Assembly: GCA_963575745.1 (NCBI GenBank)
Contig: CAUYUJ010014613.1
Coordinates: 61,548 to 125,547 of the forward strand
Source: Prorocentrum cordatum
Lineage: Eukaryota > Sar > Dinophyceae > Prorocentrales > Prorocentraceae
Direction: 5' to 3'
DNA length: 64,000 nt
Below, piece after piece: positions 22,916 through 32,819 of this stretch (the stretch's first letter is position 1; the number at the start of each line of letters is the position of its first letter). A program made the position numbers and the translations under genes. The notes under the pieces were generated by a model. The model saw only the letters and a program-made list of their open reading frames with translations. It made no database searches and was not told the origin of the DNA.

Positions 22916-23557
22916 GAGCTCGGGACCGGCCGGCCGGCCGAACGACAGATTTTATGTTTGACAGCTGTCGTTGCGCGCGCTCTGTGGGCGTCGCGAACTG
23001 TCGCGAGGTTACTGGGGGAAACTTTTGGATAGCACGTTGTGTCTGGATCTTCCTCTCCTCGTACTCCTCCTCCCCCTGCTTCTTTCGCAAGCGCCCTCGC
23101 GCGCACTTGCCGGCTGTCTTGCGTTGCGCCGCCAGCGTCTGTCACCGGGGCAACTAAGAAACCAACTGATATACCCGTCCCACGGTTGTATATCTCGTTA
23201 GAGGCCCAGAGAAACGCGATCGCTGAAGTGGAGAAGAGCGCCGGGAAAAGTAAGGACGCAATGTGTAACAAAGAGAACATGCCATCCAAAGGTAATGCTG
23301 AAAGCACGTGCGTGAGAGAACGTTCAAGCGTGAGGTTTATACAGTCTGAGGGGCTTTGCGCCGGCAGACATTTTAATCGATTTATTGTATTCGCTTATAC
23401 TGGTTTGGCATTGCATCGGCGCGAGACCGGCCGAAATAGCAACTTGTTCGAGAGAAAGGCTCATGTCGCCACGCATCCTCCTCACATGCTTGATGCCCTC
23501 GTCAGACCCCGTGGTATGGGGGCATGAGGCGCACTTGTCGCCAATCCGAACGAGTTC
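22916..23557. other. unassigned stretch
   Basis: Mixed composition, several short open frames on both strands, no recognised domain or repeat. Confidence 0.35.
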
Positions 23558-23586
23558 AAAAAAAAAAAAAAAAAAAAAAAAAAAAA
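23558..23586. repeat. poly-A run of 29
   Basis: A uniform A run (poly-T on the minus strand), 10 bp past the stop of the minus-strand frame at 23597. It is T, not A, on the sense strand of that gene, so it is not a retroposed poly-A tail of it. Confidence 0.95.
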
Positions 23587-23596
23587 CGCAAGCCAT

Positions 23597-24463
23597 TTAC
23601 AAACTCGCGAAGGGCAGCTGGCGTCTTCGCTTGTGGGCGAGGCGCGCATTCGTCATCTCAGAGATAAAACGTTGTGCATGTGCCAGGGACGGAAAACGCA
23701 TGCCGACGAGTCCAACCATGGGGTCGGCGCCCGCCTTCCCCCGCTGCGACATGCAGCCGCGGATTTCTTCGTTCGAAAGAACCCGGTCGTGCGTGCCATG
23801 GCCTCCTGTGATGTTTGCTGATTCGTCCTCCCAAGTGTCGGCCACAAGCATATCGGCCAGCGCGCTCGGCCCTCCCACAGCTTTTTTGGGACTTGACAAA
23901 TGCCTGTGCGTGAAACATAATGTGATTTTGTCCGCTTTCTTCAAAGTAGATGCGGCAAAACATCGCTCTCTGGACCCGCGGTCATTCCATCTGTCAAGGT
24001 TGTTGAAAAAACAATTATCAAGGCAGAAATTGTGCGTCGTCGTGCGTTTTTCCCTCAATTTGCGTAGCTAGCAAAATTCAGCAAAACTGATCGCATTGTG
24101 TCGTGGGTCGGCAGATTTGTAGAAATCCGAAGGCTTTTGATCTTTACCGGCACGTTCCGCGACCCATCTGAGCTGAGGTGCTTTGCCAGCGCTTTTCTTG
24201 AGATGCTCGTGTTGTGTTGCAGAAGAAGCCGTTTTTCGAAGGCGTTCCAACAATTTGCTGAAATCTTTGACCGTCTGCAAATGTTCTTTGTGTATCTCCC
24301 ACATCTTTGTTGCTGCGTCATATTTCTCGGCAGCGCAAGGGATACGGGCTTCTTTTAAAGCGCCGCGAATTGTTTTTCCAATGTGCAGTCGATCGTTATT
24401 CTTCACGGCGCGTACAATAAAGAGACGATACGGCAAAATCGCGCAGGACAAAAAGAAACGCAT
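23597..24463 (-). pseudogene. unidentified protein, one frame broken by a single TAG
   Basis: Minus-strand codons run in one frame from an ATG at 24463 to the stop at 23597, broken only by TAG at 24068-24070 (after SFAEFC). Without that stop the product would be about 288 residues. Composition is balanced, AT-richer than the surroundings, and no repeat underlies it, so it looks like real protein. The N-terminal half is Lys/Ala-rich and helical-looking (NNDRLHIGKTIRGALKEAR, then EKYDAATKMW); the C-terminal half has MRFPSLAHAQRFISEM. I do not recognise the family. It could be an intact exon with an error, a transposon-derived gene or a decayed gene. No introns or neighbours help. Confidence 0.5.
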
Positions 24464-24731
24464 GATTCCTGCCAGGCATCTGCATGCATGGATATCTGCA
24501 TGCAGGCGAGCAAGCGGGGGGCACCTGCACTTGCAGCCTGGTGGCTGGCACTCCTGTGGTCCATGTGCTTCGGTCGGAATGTAAATTTGGCAATATTGTG
24601 TTCATGATGCGTGCGATGCGGCTCTGAAGGCTGTTTCCATTTGGTGGCTCGCACCTCTAAGTCCCCAGCGGCGGCACTCCTTCGTGCTATGCGCTGGGCG
24701 TTTGAGCTCGAAACTGACGGAGCGCCGCACT

Positions 24732-24734
<3 letters not shown>

Positions 24735-24764
<30 letters not shown>
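24735..24764. repeat. (TA)n microsatellite
   Basis: About 30 bp of TA. Confidence 0.95.
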
Positions 24765-24889
24765 TCGTGCATGTCTTTGGGGCGGAGCTTCCCAAAGGAG
24801 GGGCAGAAGAAGCCAAAATGGTCCGAACGTCTAAGGGAAATCAATGTTTGTTGCTTCTCGCCTTTTCACCTCCGAGGGTCCCCGAGGCC

Positions 24890-25180
24890 TGAAGATGGCT
24901 CCAAAATTGCCCCAGGGCCTCGTATGTATGTACTTGTGTGTATGCGGGGTCCCCGGGGTCCTTGTATTGTGGTCCTATGCTGCCGGGGGCTTGTCGGGGC
25001 CAGGTCCGATGCGTGAGCTGTGCTTGTGTGCGATGCGAGGCTCTTGGGCTGCTCAGGGGCTGCGGGCTTGAAATATGTGTATGTGTGGGGGGTCTCTGGG
25101 GTTCTGTCTGGTGGCCCTCTGTTGCCTGTGGCTTGTTGGCTGTGTGCAAGGAGGAGGAGCTGGTGGCTGGCATTCCGGTG
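24890..25180. repeat. irregular 150- to 170-bp repeats, first block
   Basis: Two units (near 24903 and 25070) share TATGTGTATG-GGGGTC, TGGTCCTATGCTGCC.GGGGCTTGT and CTGGTGGCTGGCATTC or variants. The family resumes at 25560. Confidence 0.65.
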
Positions 25181-25559
25181 CTTGCGTGTGTATCGCTACG
25201 CTTCGTTCAACATCTTGTGTCTCGTCCTATACTGCAATGCTGAGCGCGAAGCGCTTGACAGAAGAGCGAGGCGCACGGAAACAAGCATGAAAGGATTCGG
25301 AGGTGCGTGACGAGGTAAGGGAAAGTACGGAAGAAAGAACACAACCGGGCATGTATTCCCTGCAGAAATGACTGAACGGATGGAAACGGCCTGTATGACC
25401 GTTGGAATCGCTGCAAGAGCACCCCGGGATACCTCAAGGTTGTCGAAGAGAGCATCCGAGTCGAAATGAAACAACGGCAGGGGTCAAAGACAATTCCCAA
25501 ATGCCTGAAGATGTTGGTGAAACCAGAGGATTCCACGAGGGTAGGAGACTCCACGAAGA
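25181..25559. other. non-repetitive insert between two blocks of the same repeat
   Basis: About 380 bp of unique DNA. A minus-strand frame is open (25207-25554) but has no recognised domain. Its position suggests an insertion into the repeat. Confidence 0.3.
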
Positions 25560-25862
25560 GAGAAATTTGTATGTGTATGCGGGGTTCCTGGGGTCCTTGT
25601 CTGGCCTTCTATGCTAGTGACGTGTCGGCGGTGCGCGAAAAGGGGGGGATCTGGTGGCTGGCATTCTGGTGCGCGTGTGTGTGTGCGTGTGTGTGTGTGT
25701 GATGTGCGAGGCGAGGCCTCGGGGGGGTTCGGGACCGGAAAATAGCTCCCAAATGGCCCTAGAGCTCTTATGTATGTGTGTATGCGGGCTCCCCGGGGCC
25801 TTGTAAGGTGGTCCTATGCTGCCAGGGGCTTGTTGGCGGTCATCGAAAAAGGCGGGGACCTG
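25560..25862. repeat. irregular 150- to 170-bp repeats, second block
   Basis: Units near 25565 and 25770 match the block at 24890-25180. A GTGTGTGTGCGTGTGTG run lies at 25675-25702. Confidence 0.65.
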
Positions 25863-26225
25863 GTGGCTAGCACTCTGGTCTTCCCCGTCGTAGTTGTAAT
25901 TCTTGTCCTGTTCCTGATGCGAACCCTCCTGCCCCTCTTACTCCGCCTCGTCCTGCTCCCTCCTCGTTCGCATCCCGCCGCCCCGCCCATGGCGGCACAC
26001 CCCTGACTTGGATCGTGAGTTCGGGGCGTCTTGGATGGGGACCTGGTGGCTGGCACTCTGGTCCTCCCCGTAGTAGTGTTAATTCTTTCCTTTTCCTGAT
26101 GCGAACCCTCCTGCCCCTCTTACTCCGCCTCGTCCTGCTCCCTCCTCGTTCGCATCCCGCCGCCCCGCCCATGGCGGCACACCCCTGACTTGGATCGTGA
26201 GTTCGGGGCGTCTTGGGTGTCTCTC
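25863..26225. repeat. 182-bp tandem duplication
   Basis: 25912-26033 and 26094-26215 look identical over about 120 bp (both from CTGATGCGAACCCTCCTG to GAGTTCGGGGCGTCTTGG). The first 45-50 bases of each unit differ slightly. The near identity implies a recent duplication. Confidence 0.85.
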
Positions 26226-26339
26226 GGTGCCACGCGGCGTGCTTCTGTTGGGCTTCTGGAAGCGCTGAGATGGATCGTGAATCGGGGGCCTCCTGAGGCC
26301 TTTCTGGGAACGCCGTGCAGGACGTAGACGCGAGACCTT

Positions 26340-26900
26340 CCATACGCTTCAGGGGGTTTATTGGGAAGCCTCCCCTCCTGGAGCCTTTTGAAAGCATCTT
26401 GGGAATCTCTGGGCGCTTCCTGGGCCTTCTTGGGGGTCCTTTTTGGGTTCTTCTGGGCTGGGTGGGGGCATTCTTGGGCCGTCCAGGGGCCCTCTTGGAC
26501 CGTCTTGGGGGGCTTGGACCGTCTTGGAGCCCTCTTGGGGCGCTTCCTTGGGCCGTCAGGGGGGCCTCCTTTGGGACCCTCTGGGGCCCTTCTCGGGCCG
26601 TCTTGGGGCTCTCTTGGGCCGTCTTGGAGCTCTCTCGGGCCGTCTTGGCGCCTTCTTGGGGGCGTCTGGGCCGTCTTGGGGCGACCTTGGGGGCCTCTTG
26701 GGCCGCCTTGGACGCTTTTCAGACCGACGAAACGAATATGTTAAAAATATACGCTTTCCGAAGGGAATGGGATGATTTTTGCGTCTTGGGGGTCTGTGGG
26801 GGGCGTCTTGAGGGCCTCTGTGGCCGTCTAGAAGCCGTCTTGGGCCCTCTTGGAGCGCTCTGGGGCAGTCTTGGGGCCCTCTGAGTGCGCTCTTGAGCCA
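26340..26900. repeat. GGGCCGTCTTGG minisatellite
   Basis: Irregular repeats of GGGCCGTCTTGGGGCCCTC. It is the opposite strand of the 21290-21745 type. Leu/Gly/Trp-rich open frames are by-products. A unique AT-rich patch (26725-26775) interrupts it. Confidence 0.8.
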
Positions 26901-27470
26901 CCTTGGATCTTAAGGCGCGTTGGGAGCGTTCGTGAAGTATTTAGACGGTCCGGGGGATGCCCTGAAGGACTCCTTCGGGGTCTCCGCTGGTGCCCCCGGA
27001 GACCCTGGTATTAGGTGTGCCCCATCCCTTGTGGGTTTTTCCGTGTCATGTAAAAAGGATAAAGAATATATTCGAAGTTCGACGATCGAAGATTTCCTGA
27101 GTGCCTGGATCCTTCCAGGCATTCAAGAAGCGACCAACATCGATTTGTTCGGAGCTACTGCGACTTTTTCGGCATGTCATGGGAACGCTCCGGACTTCCT
27201 AAAAGGACCTTCGCGCGTGAAGAAACCATGATTCCTTCCCCGCTCCCGCGTGCAAGCGTGCAAGCGCATCGGGCGAACGCAGTGGCAACAGGCACCAAGG
27301 ATATCAGAACAATGAGCTGGTCGCCCGTCCAGGCCTCGAGGTCCCCACTGCTGAAGCAAGCGATGATTATTGCTTCGATGGGGGAGCGTCTGGAACAAGG
27401 CGCATGGCGCGAAGCGCCAATGCAGTCTTGTATGTGTATATATATACACACACGAAAGAGCGTGTTCTAC
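26901..27470. other. mostly unique stretch with one weak open frame
   Basis: A plus frame is open from 26920 to 27231 (103 codons, TTG first) with balanced composition (contains STIEDFLSAWILPGIQEA), but no ATG start, partner or domain was found. Overlapping minus frames are equally long. A coding function is not supported. Confidence 0.25.
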
Positions 27471-27680
27471 CGCTGCTGGCGGAAAACCGGGGGGGGTCAC
27501 TACCGGTTCGAACCCCTCCCCCCCCTGCGGAAAACCAGGGGGGTAACTACCGGTTCGAACCCCTCCCCCCCCAGTCCATCATGAAAAGGGGGGGGGGGTA
27601 CTGCCGGTTCGAACCCCCCCCCCTCGAAAACCGGGGGGGTCACTACCGGTCCGAACCACCCCCCCCCTCGAAAACCAGGG
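27471..27680 (+). repeat. left arm of an inverted structure: ACCGGTTCGAACCCC repeats
   Basis: Four to five units of about 40-55 bp carry GAAAACCGGGGGGGT, CACTACCGGTTCGAACC and a C-run. The same units occur in reverse complement at 28306-28415, on the other side of a minisatellite. Confidence 0.85.
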
Positions 27681-28305
27681 GGGGGTGCGGACAGTGGTGG
27701 GGACGGTGGTGGTGGGGACAGTGGTGAGGAGACAGCGGGACAGTGGTGGGGACAGTGGGACAGGGGACAGTGGTGGGGACGGTAGTGGTGGGGACAGTGG
27801 TGAGGACAATGGTGGGAACAGTGGGGACAGTGGTGGGGACGGTGGTGGTGGGGACAGTGGTGTGGGGACGGTGGGAATGTGGTGGAAAGAGTGGGACAGT
27901 GGAGGGTACAGTGGTGGTGGGGACAGTGGTGAAGGCGGTGGCGAGGACGGCGGTGGGACAATGGGACAGAGCTACAGTGGGGACAGTGGTGGGGACAGTG
28001 GGGACAGTGGTGGGAACAGTGGACAGCTCAGTGGGACAGCGGAGGAATCAGTGGGACAGTGGGGACAGTGGGGGTAGTCGGGCAGTGGTTGGGGCCGTGG
28101 AGAAAGTGGGGAGAGTGGAACCCTGGTGGGAACAGTGGTGGGGACAGTGGGGACGACAGTGGTGGGGGCACTGGTGGGGACAGTAGGGACGGTGGTGGAA
28201 CCAGTGGGGACAGTGGTGGTGAGGACAGTGGTGCTGGGAACAACAGTGGGGGATGTGGTGCGGACGGTGGTAGGGACCGGGAGTCGTTTGCTGGCGGTGA
28301 GGGGG
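27681..28305. repeat. GGGGACAGTGGT minisatellite
   Basis: About 620 bp of irregular 9- to 15-bp repeats of GGGACAGTGGTGGGGAC. Plus frames give Gly/Asp/Ser or Val/Gly/Thr strings; the minus strand gives Pro/His/Thr strings. None looks like a gene. Confidence 0.9.
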
Positions 28306-28500
28306 GGGATGGGGAGGGGTTCGAACCGGTAGTGACCCCCCCTCTGGTTTTCGAGGGGGGGGGGAGGGGTTCGAACCGGTAGTGACCCCCTCCCGGTTTT
28401 CGAGGAGGAGGGGGGGAGGAGGGGGGGGAGGGGGGGTTTTGCCGGGGGGGGGGGGGGGGGGTCCAGCAGGGGGCGGGATTTTCGGAGGGGGGGGGGGGGG
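28306..28500 (-). repeat. right arm of the inverted structure, then G-runs
   Basis: Two units, GGGTTCGAACCGGTAGTGACC with CGGTTTTCGAGG or a variant, lie in reverse orientation to 27471-27680. They run into G-runs of up to 16 (28400-28502). Confidence 0.85.
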
Positions 28501-28611
28501 GGGGAAACCCCGGGTTCCGGAGGAAGAGGGGAGAATTTTCCACAGTAAAGCGGCGGTGGATCGTGGACCACGCTCTCTCATATATACAAAGGTATATCCA
28601 TGTCCATACAT

Positions 28612-28676
28612 TTATATATATGTACATATATATATATACATATATATATATACACATATATATATATATATATAGA
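28612..28676. repeat. (TA)n microsatellite with AC interruptions
   Basis: About 65 bp of TATATATACATATATA. Confidence 0.95.
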
Positions 28677-29457
28677 TAATGCATGTTTCCCCCACTTCCC
28701 AAACCCCATATTTTCTCGGGATCGACGATTCATTGTGTCTGTGTGCTTCTTCCCCTCCTCAGCGACCTCCAGTGCGCGGTTTGCGGGGGGCCACGGGCGG
28801 GCCAAGTCCAGGCGCGCAAGCCTGCGCCAAAGGGGTCTCCCGTGGGCCCGCACCGAAACCCCAACCTCCGACGCCTTGATCTGCCAAGTGCGGAATCCCC
28901 AAACGTGCCGACCCCTGTCTCGGGGGGAACGAAAGGGGGGGATAGCAAAGGGTAGGGTAGAGACTCAGTTCACGTAGCTGATTTTCCCAGCGCCTCCCGG
29001 CGCCAGGAGGCGCCCATGTATCGAGGAATGGGCCCGGCAGCGGGGCCGAAACCAGCTGCATGCAGCAGATTTCGTAACCCCCCTTTTCCCTATCCCCCCA
29101 TTTCGATCGGCCCGACTTTTCCAGTTGGCGGCGAGCGAGAGGGGGAAGTGAGAAGAAGAAGGCCCTCTCAGAAGGTTCGGAAGTCCCCCCCCCTTCTGAG
29201 GAATTTTCCGGGCCTTCCGGGGAAACAGAGAAAACTTCTCAGAAGGCGCGAGGGCTTCCGAGAAGTCCCGCCGCTGAGAATGGCCTTCTCCTTCGCATTT
29301 ACCCCCCTCGCTCGCCGCCGACCCATGGCCAATCTTTCATCTCAAGTTGTTTTTTTGTCGGTCCCCCGGGCTGCCGAGGGCCCACGGAGGCCGAAAGCTG
29401 CCCCGAAATGCCTCCCGACGTGCTTCCTGTCACCGCGCGAGGGTGCCTGGGAAGGTC
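28677..29457. other. spacer with a partial dispersed repeat
   Basis: 28690-28745 resembles 18480-18545 (CGATTCATTGTGTCTG). GGCCTTCTCAGAAG-like short repeats occur at 29160-29290. No gene is recognised. Confidence 0.4.
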
Positions 29458-29693
29458 ACTTGAGCCTGGGCCGACCGTCCGGGCATTCCTATAGTCCTAC
29501 CACGAAATGTTCTTAGAACCCCAAGCAATTCTAATAACCAAAACAATGTTCTTAGAACGTAAGCCGGATGTGATAAAACAAGACAGACTCCGCCAGAAAT
29601 GTTCTAAGAACATTTCGTGGAAACCACGAAAGGTTCTTAGAACATTGCTTGGTAGGGTTACAGGCACGCCGGGACGCTTCGCCACTGCTTGAG
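29458..29693. mobile_element. MITE, copy 2 (best preserved)
   Basis: About 236 bp, non-coding. The left end (CCGACCGTCCGGGCATTCC, then CCTACCACGAAATGTTCTTAG) matches the reverse complement of the right end (GCGTCCCGGC, CCTACCAAGCAATGTTCTAAG). Internal palindromes of TTCTTAGAAC occur at 29510-29645. No target duplication was identified. Confidence 0.8.
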
Positions 29694-29975
29694 TCACTCC
29701 GCCGAAGGGTCGCTCCTACGAGCGGCCGGCTTTCCACGCCGGGGCCTCTGGGCGGATACCTGTCGCCCTTCGTCCCGGCGCTCGGCGACGGCGGCCTCCA
29801 GCACCGCTTCTTCCGAAACGCGAGGCTGCCGGGAGCGCCGCGGTCCGGCCTCACCCAGTGGCCCTCCTCGGCCGGGGGCGGCGCCTCCAGTTTCTCAGGG
29901 GTGCGGGCGAAAGAGGGGAGGGGGGCCCCGAAATCCTGGCGACGCAAGCGTTCCACACCAGGCGTTTTCGCCCCA
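29694..29975. other. GC-rich spacer
   Basis: No repeat family or gene recognised. The frame open through 29649-30404 crosses the MITE and R1 and is not credible as a gene. Confidence 0.35.
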
Positions 29976-30100
29976 TTTCGGGTTCAGGGGCTATCGCAAA
30001 TCGATCCGGCTCGGAACAGTGCAGCAGAAAGCTGGGGTCTGGGGCTCCTGTCGGGATTGTTCACGGTGTTGAATTTTTTGTTGCAACGTCGGATCCCGGG
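29976..30100 (-). repeat. dispersed element R1, copy 4 (reverse)
   Basis: AAATCGATCCGGCTCGG, GCAGAAAGCTGGGGTC and TTGTTGCAACGTC follow R1 in reverse complement. Confidence 0.75.
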
Positions 30101-31009
30101 GTCGTCAGAGGTTATGCTGAAGACGAGGGAAGGATTTCTTGTCAGACTACACAAGAACACGCCTGAAAACGAGAAAGCAAGGAAAACACATCTCAGCAGG
30201 AAGAGGAATCGGAAGGTGAACGCTGCGGCTCGTTTATTGCAGGTCCCGCGAGGCCCAGGAACAGCTTACGTACCCGAAGCCTCTCGTGTTCTTTCGTGTT
30301 TTTTCTTGACGCTTGGAGGTATGGCGCGGGAGGGCGAGGGAGTGAAGCACCCGCCCCCCCTTGCTTCTCCTCTTTTCTCGAGGCTGGGATTTGGACGAGG
30401 ATGAAGAGGATGAAGGTCGCTCGCTACTCCTGGACTGGCGGCGGTGCCTCCGCTGCAGAGAGAAGTGGTTGAGGGAAAAGCTGAAGGACATGAGGGAACA
30501 GGAAGAGGGTGAGGAGACGGCGTAGGGGAGTGGAGAGGAAAGGGAGGAGGAAGACGTAAGCACGTGCCCCTTAATTTTCAATTTCTCATGATTCGAAGAG
30601 CGTCCGTGTCCAATTCGAGTTTTGGGTTTACAAATGTTTTCAAACATAAAATCTCACGTGTGCCCATTAGCGGTGTGAAGCAGGAGGGGAGGAGGGAGGA
30701 TGATGCGAGGGGGTAGGGGGATGCGGAGGGGAGGGGGAGGGACGAAGGAGGAGAAGAGGAGGGGTAATATAAGGGAAAGGGTGAGGAGAAGGGAAAAGGG
30801 CGGCAGAACAGGAAGGAGAGGAGGAGGATGAGGAGGAGGAGGAAGCAGATTATCTACAAATGTCTAGATCCCCTGTGGCCAACTTTCAAGACTCCGGAGT
30901 CTACCTAACTCTAACTCCTCAGCCCTCTTCCCCCTCCTTCTGGAGCAGAAGTGTGGGAAGGGAGGATGGTGAGGATTAGGAGGAGGCTGACGATGAGGAA
31001 AAGAAAGGG
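30101..31009. other. unassigned stretch, purine-rich in its second half
   Basis: 30680-30850 is a GGAGGGG/GGAAG purine-rich tract. No gene or RNA is recognised. Confidence 0.4.
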
Positions 31010-31095
31010 AGAGGAGGAGGAGGAGGAGGAGGAGGAGGAGGAGGCGGAGGCGGAGGAGCAGGACCAGGAGCAGGAGCAGGACCAGGGCGAGGAGG
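31010..31095. repeat. (GGA)n microsatellite with GGC and CAGGA interruptions
   Basis: About 85 bp of GGA, GGC and ACCAGGAGC repeats. Confidence 0.9.
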
Positions 31096-31590
31096 AATCT
31101 CATTGAGAAGGGAGGAAACAGACAGAGGCGGGAGGGGCAGGCGGCGTAGGAGGAGAAGTATGACAAGGGAAGATCCAACAATTTTCCAGCACGCCCTCCA
31201 TCCTTTGAAATAGCCAAACCTCTCCTTTTCCTTCTCCTTGTCCTCCTCCTCCTCTCCTCCTCTTCGTCGTCGTCCTCCGCCTCCTTCTCCTTTCTCCTCC
31301 TACCCCCTCCACGTACCACCAGAGACATCCGAGAAACACGAATCAAACATATCAAATACAAGAACACATGAGAAGACGAGCAGAAACATCAGACGGCTTC
31401 TGGAAGCGCCTGACAATACACCTCCTTCCCTCTCCTCCTCTCTCCTCCCGCCTTCGGTGGGCTGAGGAGAAGCGAGACGGGAAAAGATCCCCAAACCCCT
31501 TGTCCGACGCCGTCCCGACCCGTGTTGTTGTTGCTGCTGTTGCAGCTGCTGCTGCTGTTGTCGTCGTCGTCGTTGCTGTTGTTTTTGTTG
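31096..31590. other. C/T-rich DNA ending in GTT/GTC repeats
   Basis: 31220-31310 is CTC-rich. 31518-31590 is GTT/GCT/GTC triplets leading straight into the first T unit. No gene is seen. Confidence 0.5.
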
Positions 31591-32087
31591 AGCTCTCACT
31601 GCTGAAGAATACTTATTGTTGACCCCGCCCCTCCGGTAACATGTGTTTTTTCAAGTGAAGTGCCCCTCCCGGGGCTCGCACCTTCTTTTTTGTTAGGGGA
31701 AACCTCGCTCCTCAAACTGCGCCCCTAGCCCCCGGACTGCAACCACAACGGTTCCCGCCTGATAGCTCTTCGTAATTTACTGAAGAATCGCGCTCTCGCT
31801 CGGGACTCCCGTGTAATTTATCCAAGAATCGCGCTCTCGCCTGTGACTTCCTCGCAACGTATTCAAGCGCCACGCCCTCGCCATTCAGGAATCGCGCTCT
31901 CGTCTGGGACTTCCGTACAATTTACGGAGGAATCGCGCTCTTGCCCGAGACTTCCCAGCGAATTATGCAGGACTCACGCATTCGCGCAACATACGTGCTT
32001 TTAAAATTGAAGTGCCCCTTCCCGGGCTCGCTGCTTATCAACTGGGGAAAATATTCCTGCTCAAGCTGTGCTCCTGGCCCAAAGTTT

Positions 32088-32127
<40 letters not shown>

Positions 32128-32748
32128 CTGCTCCCGCCTTGTACTTCCCAGCAGCCCTGGACTTCTTTGTAATGTATCGAAGACTCGTGCTCTCGCCTGA
32201 TACTTCCTCACAATGTATTCAAGCGCCGCGCTTTCGACGCTCAGGACTCGCGCTGTCGCTTGGGACTTCCTCGCAGTTGATTCAGGCGCCGCGCCCTCGA
32301 CACTCAGGAATCACGCTCTCGATCTGAACTTCCTCACGAGTTTTACTTTGGAGCCGCGCTGTCGCTCAAGGAACTTTGCGATTCATGCAGGGCGCACGCT
32401 TCAGTACCCCGCTTGCTCGACCTGGCTGCTTAGGCCCCCCTTTTTAGGGTCCTATCCGCCCGATCCCCCCGTCTGATTATGCCGCGTGTTTTCTGCTTCT
32501 GGCCCCCTTCCTGCTGCTCTCTCTCGTGCTCCGCCCTCCTCTCTCCCCCTTGTCCCTTCCTTCCATCCGTCATCTCTTCCCCTGCCTTAGGCGCTGCACG
32601 AAATACACGTTGCAAATAAGAAAGATATCCCCCCAAGGGGATACGATCGAATATGAAGAGGGTGGGTATCAAGGGCTTGGGATACACGTCTTAGTTGGCA
32701 CGCGAGCAGATGAAAGCGAGCCGTTGTAAAATGATTGCTGTTAATATT
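31591..32748 (+). repeat. family T unit, copy 1
   Basis: T units open with AGCTCTCACT-GAAGAATA-TATTGTTGA-CCC and CCCTCCGG, followed by a block ending GGGGCTCGCACC, then a CAA-type microsatellite (32087-32127). Next come irregular repeats of CGCGCTCTCGC..GACTTCCT, a C/T-rich part, and a tail with GGATACGATCGAA and GAAGAGGGTGGGTAT. This copy has all parts. Short frames are not conserved between copies, so the unit seems non-coding. Confidence 0.8.
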
Positions 32749-32795
32749 GAGCTCTCACTACTGAAGAATAACTATTGTTGATCCCCCCCCTCCGG
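32749..32795 (+). repeat. family T unit, copy 2, left fragment
   Basis: GAGCTCTCACTACTGAAGAA to CCCCCCCCTCCGG is the normal T start. It then breaks off. The continuation of a T head, CCCCCCCTCCGGTGACCAAT, appears at 41402. Confidence 0.7.
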
Positions 32796-32819
32796 GGAAG
32801 CAATTGGCGGAGCAACTGA

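Noticed and set aside
23558-23586. Poly-A tail of a retroposed copy of the 24-kb minus-strand gene
   Set aside because: The run is T on the gene's sense strand, the wrong orientation for a tail.
27500-28390. tRNA or tRNA-derived SINE, from the GGTTCGAACC B-box-like motif
   Set aside because: No A box at proper distance and no cloverleaf; the motif is part of a tandem repeat.
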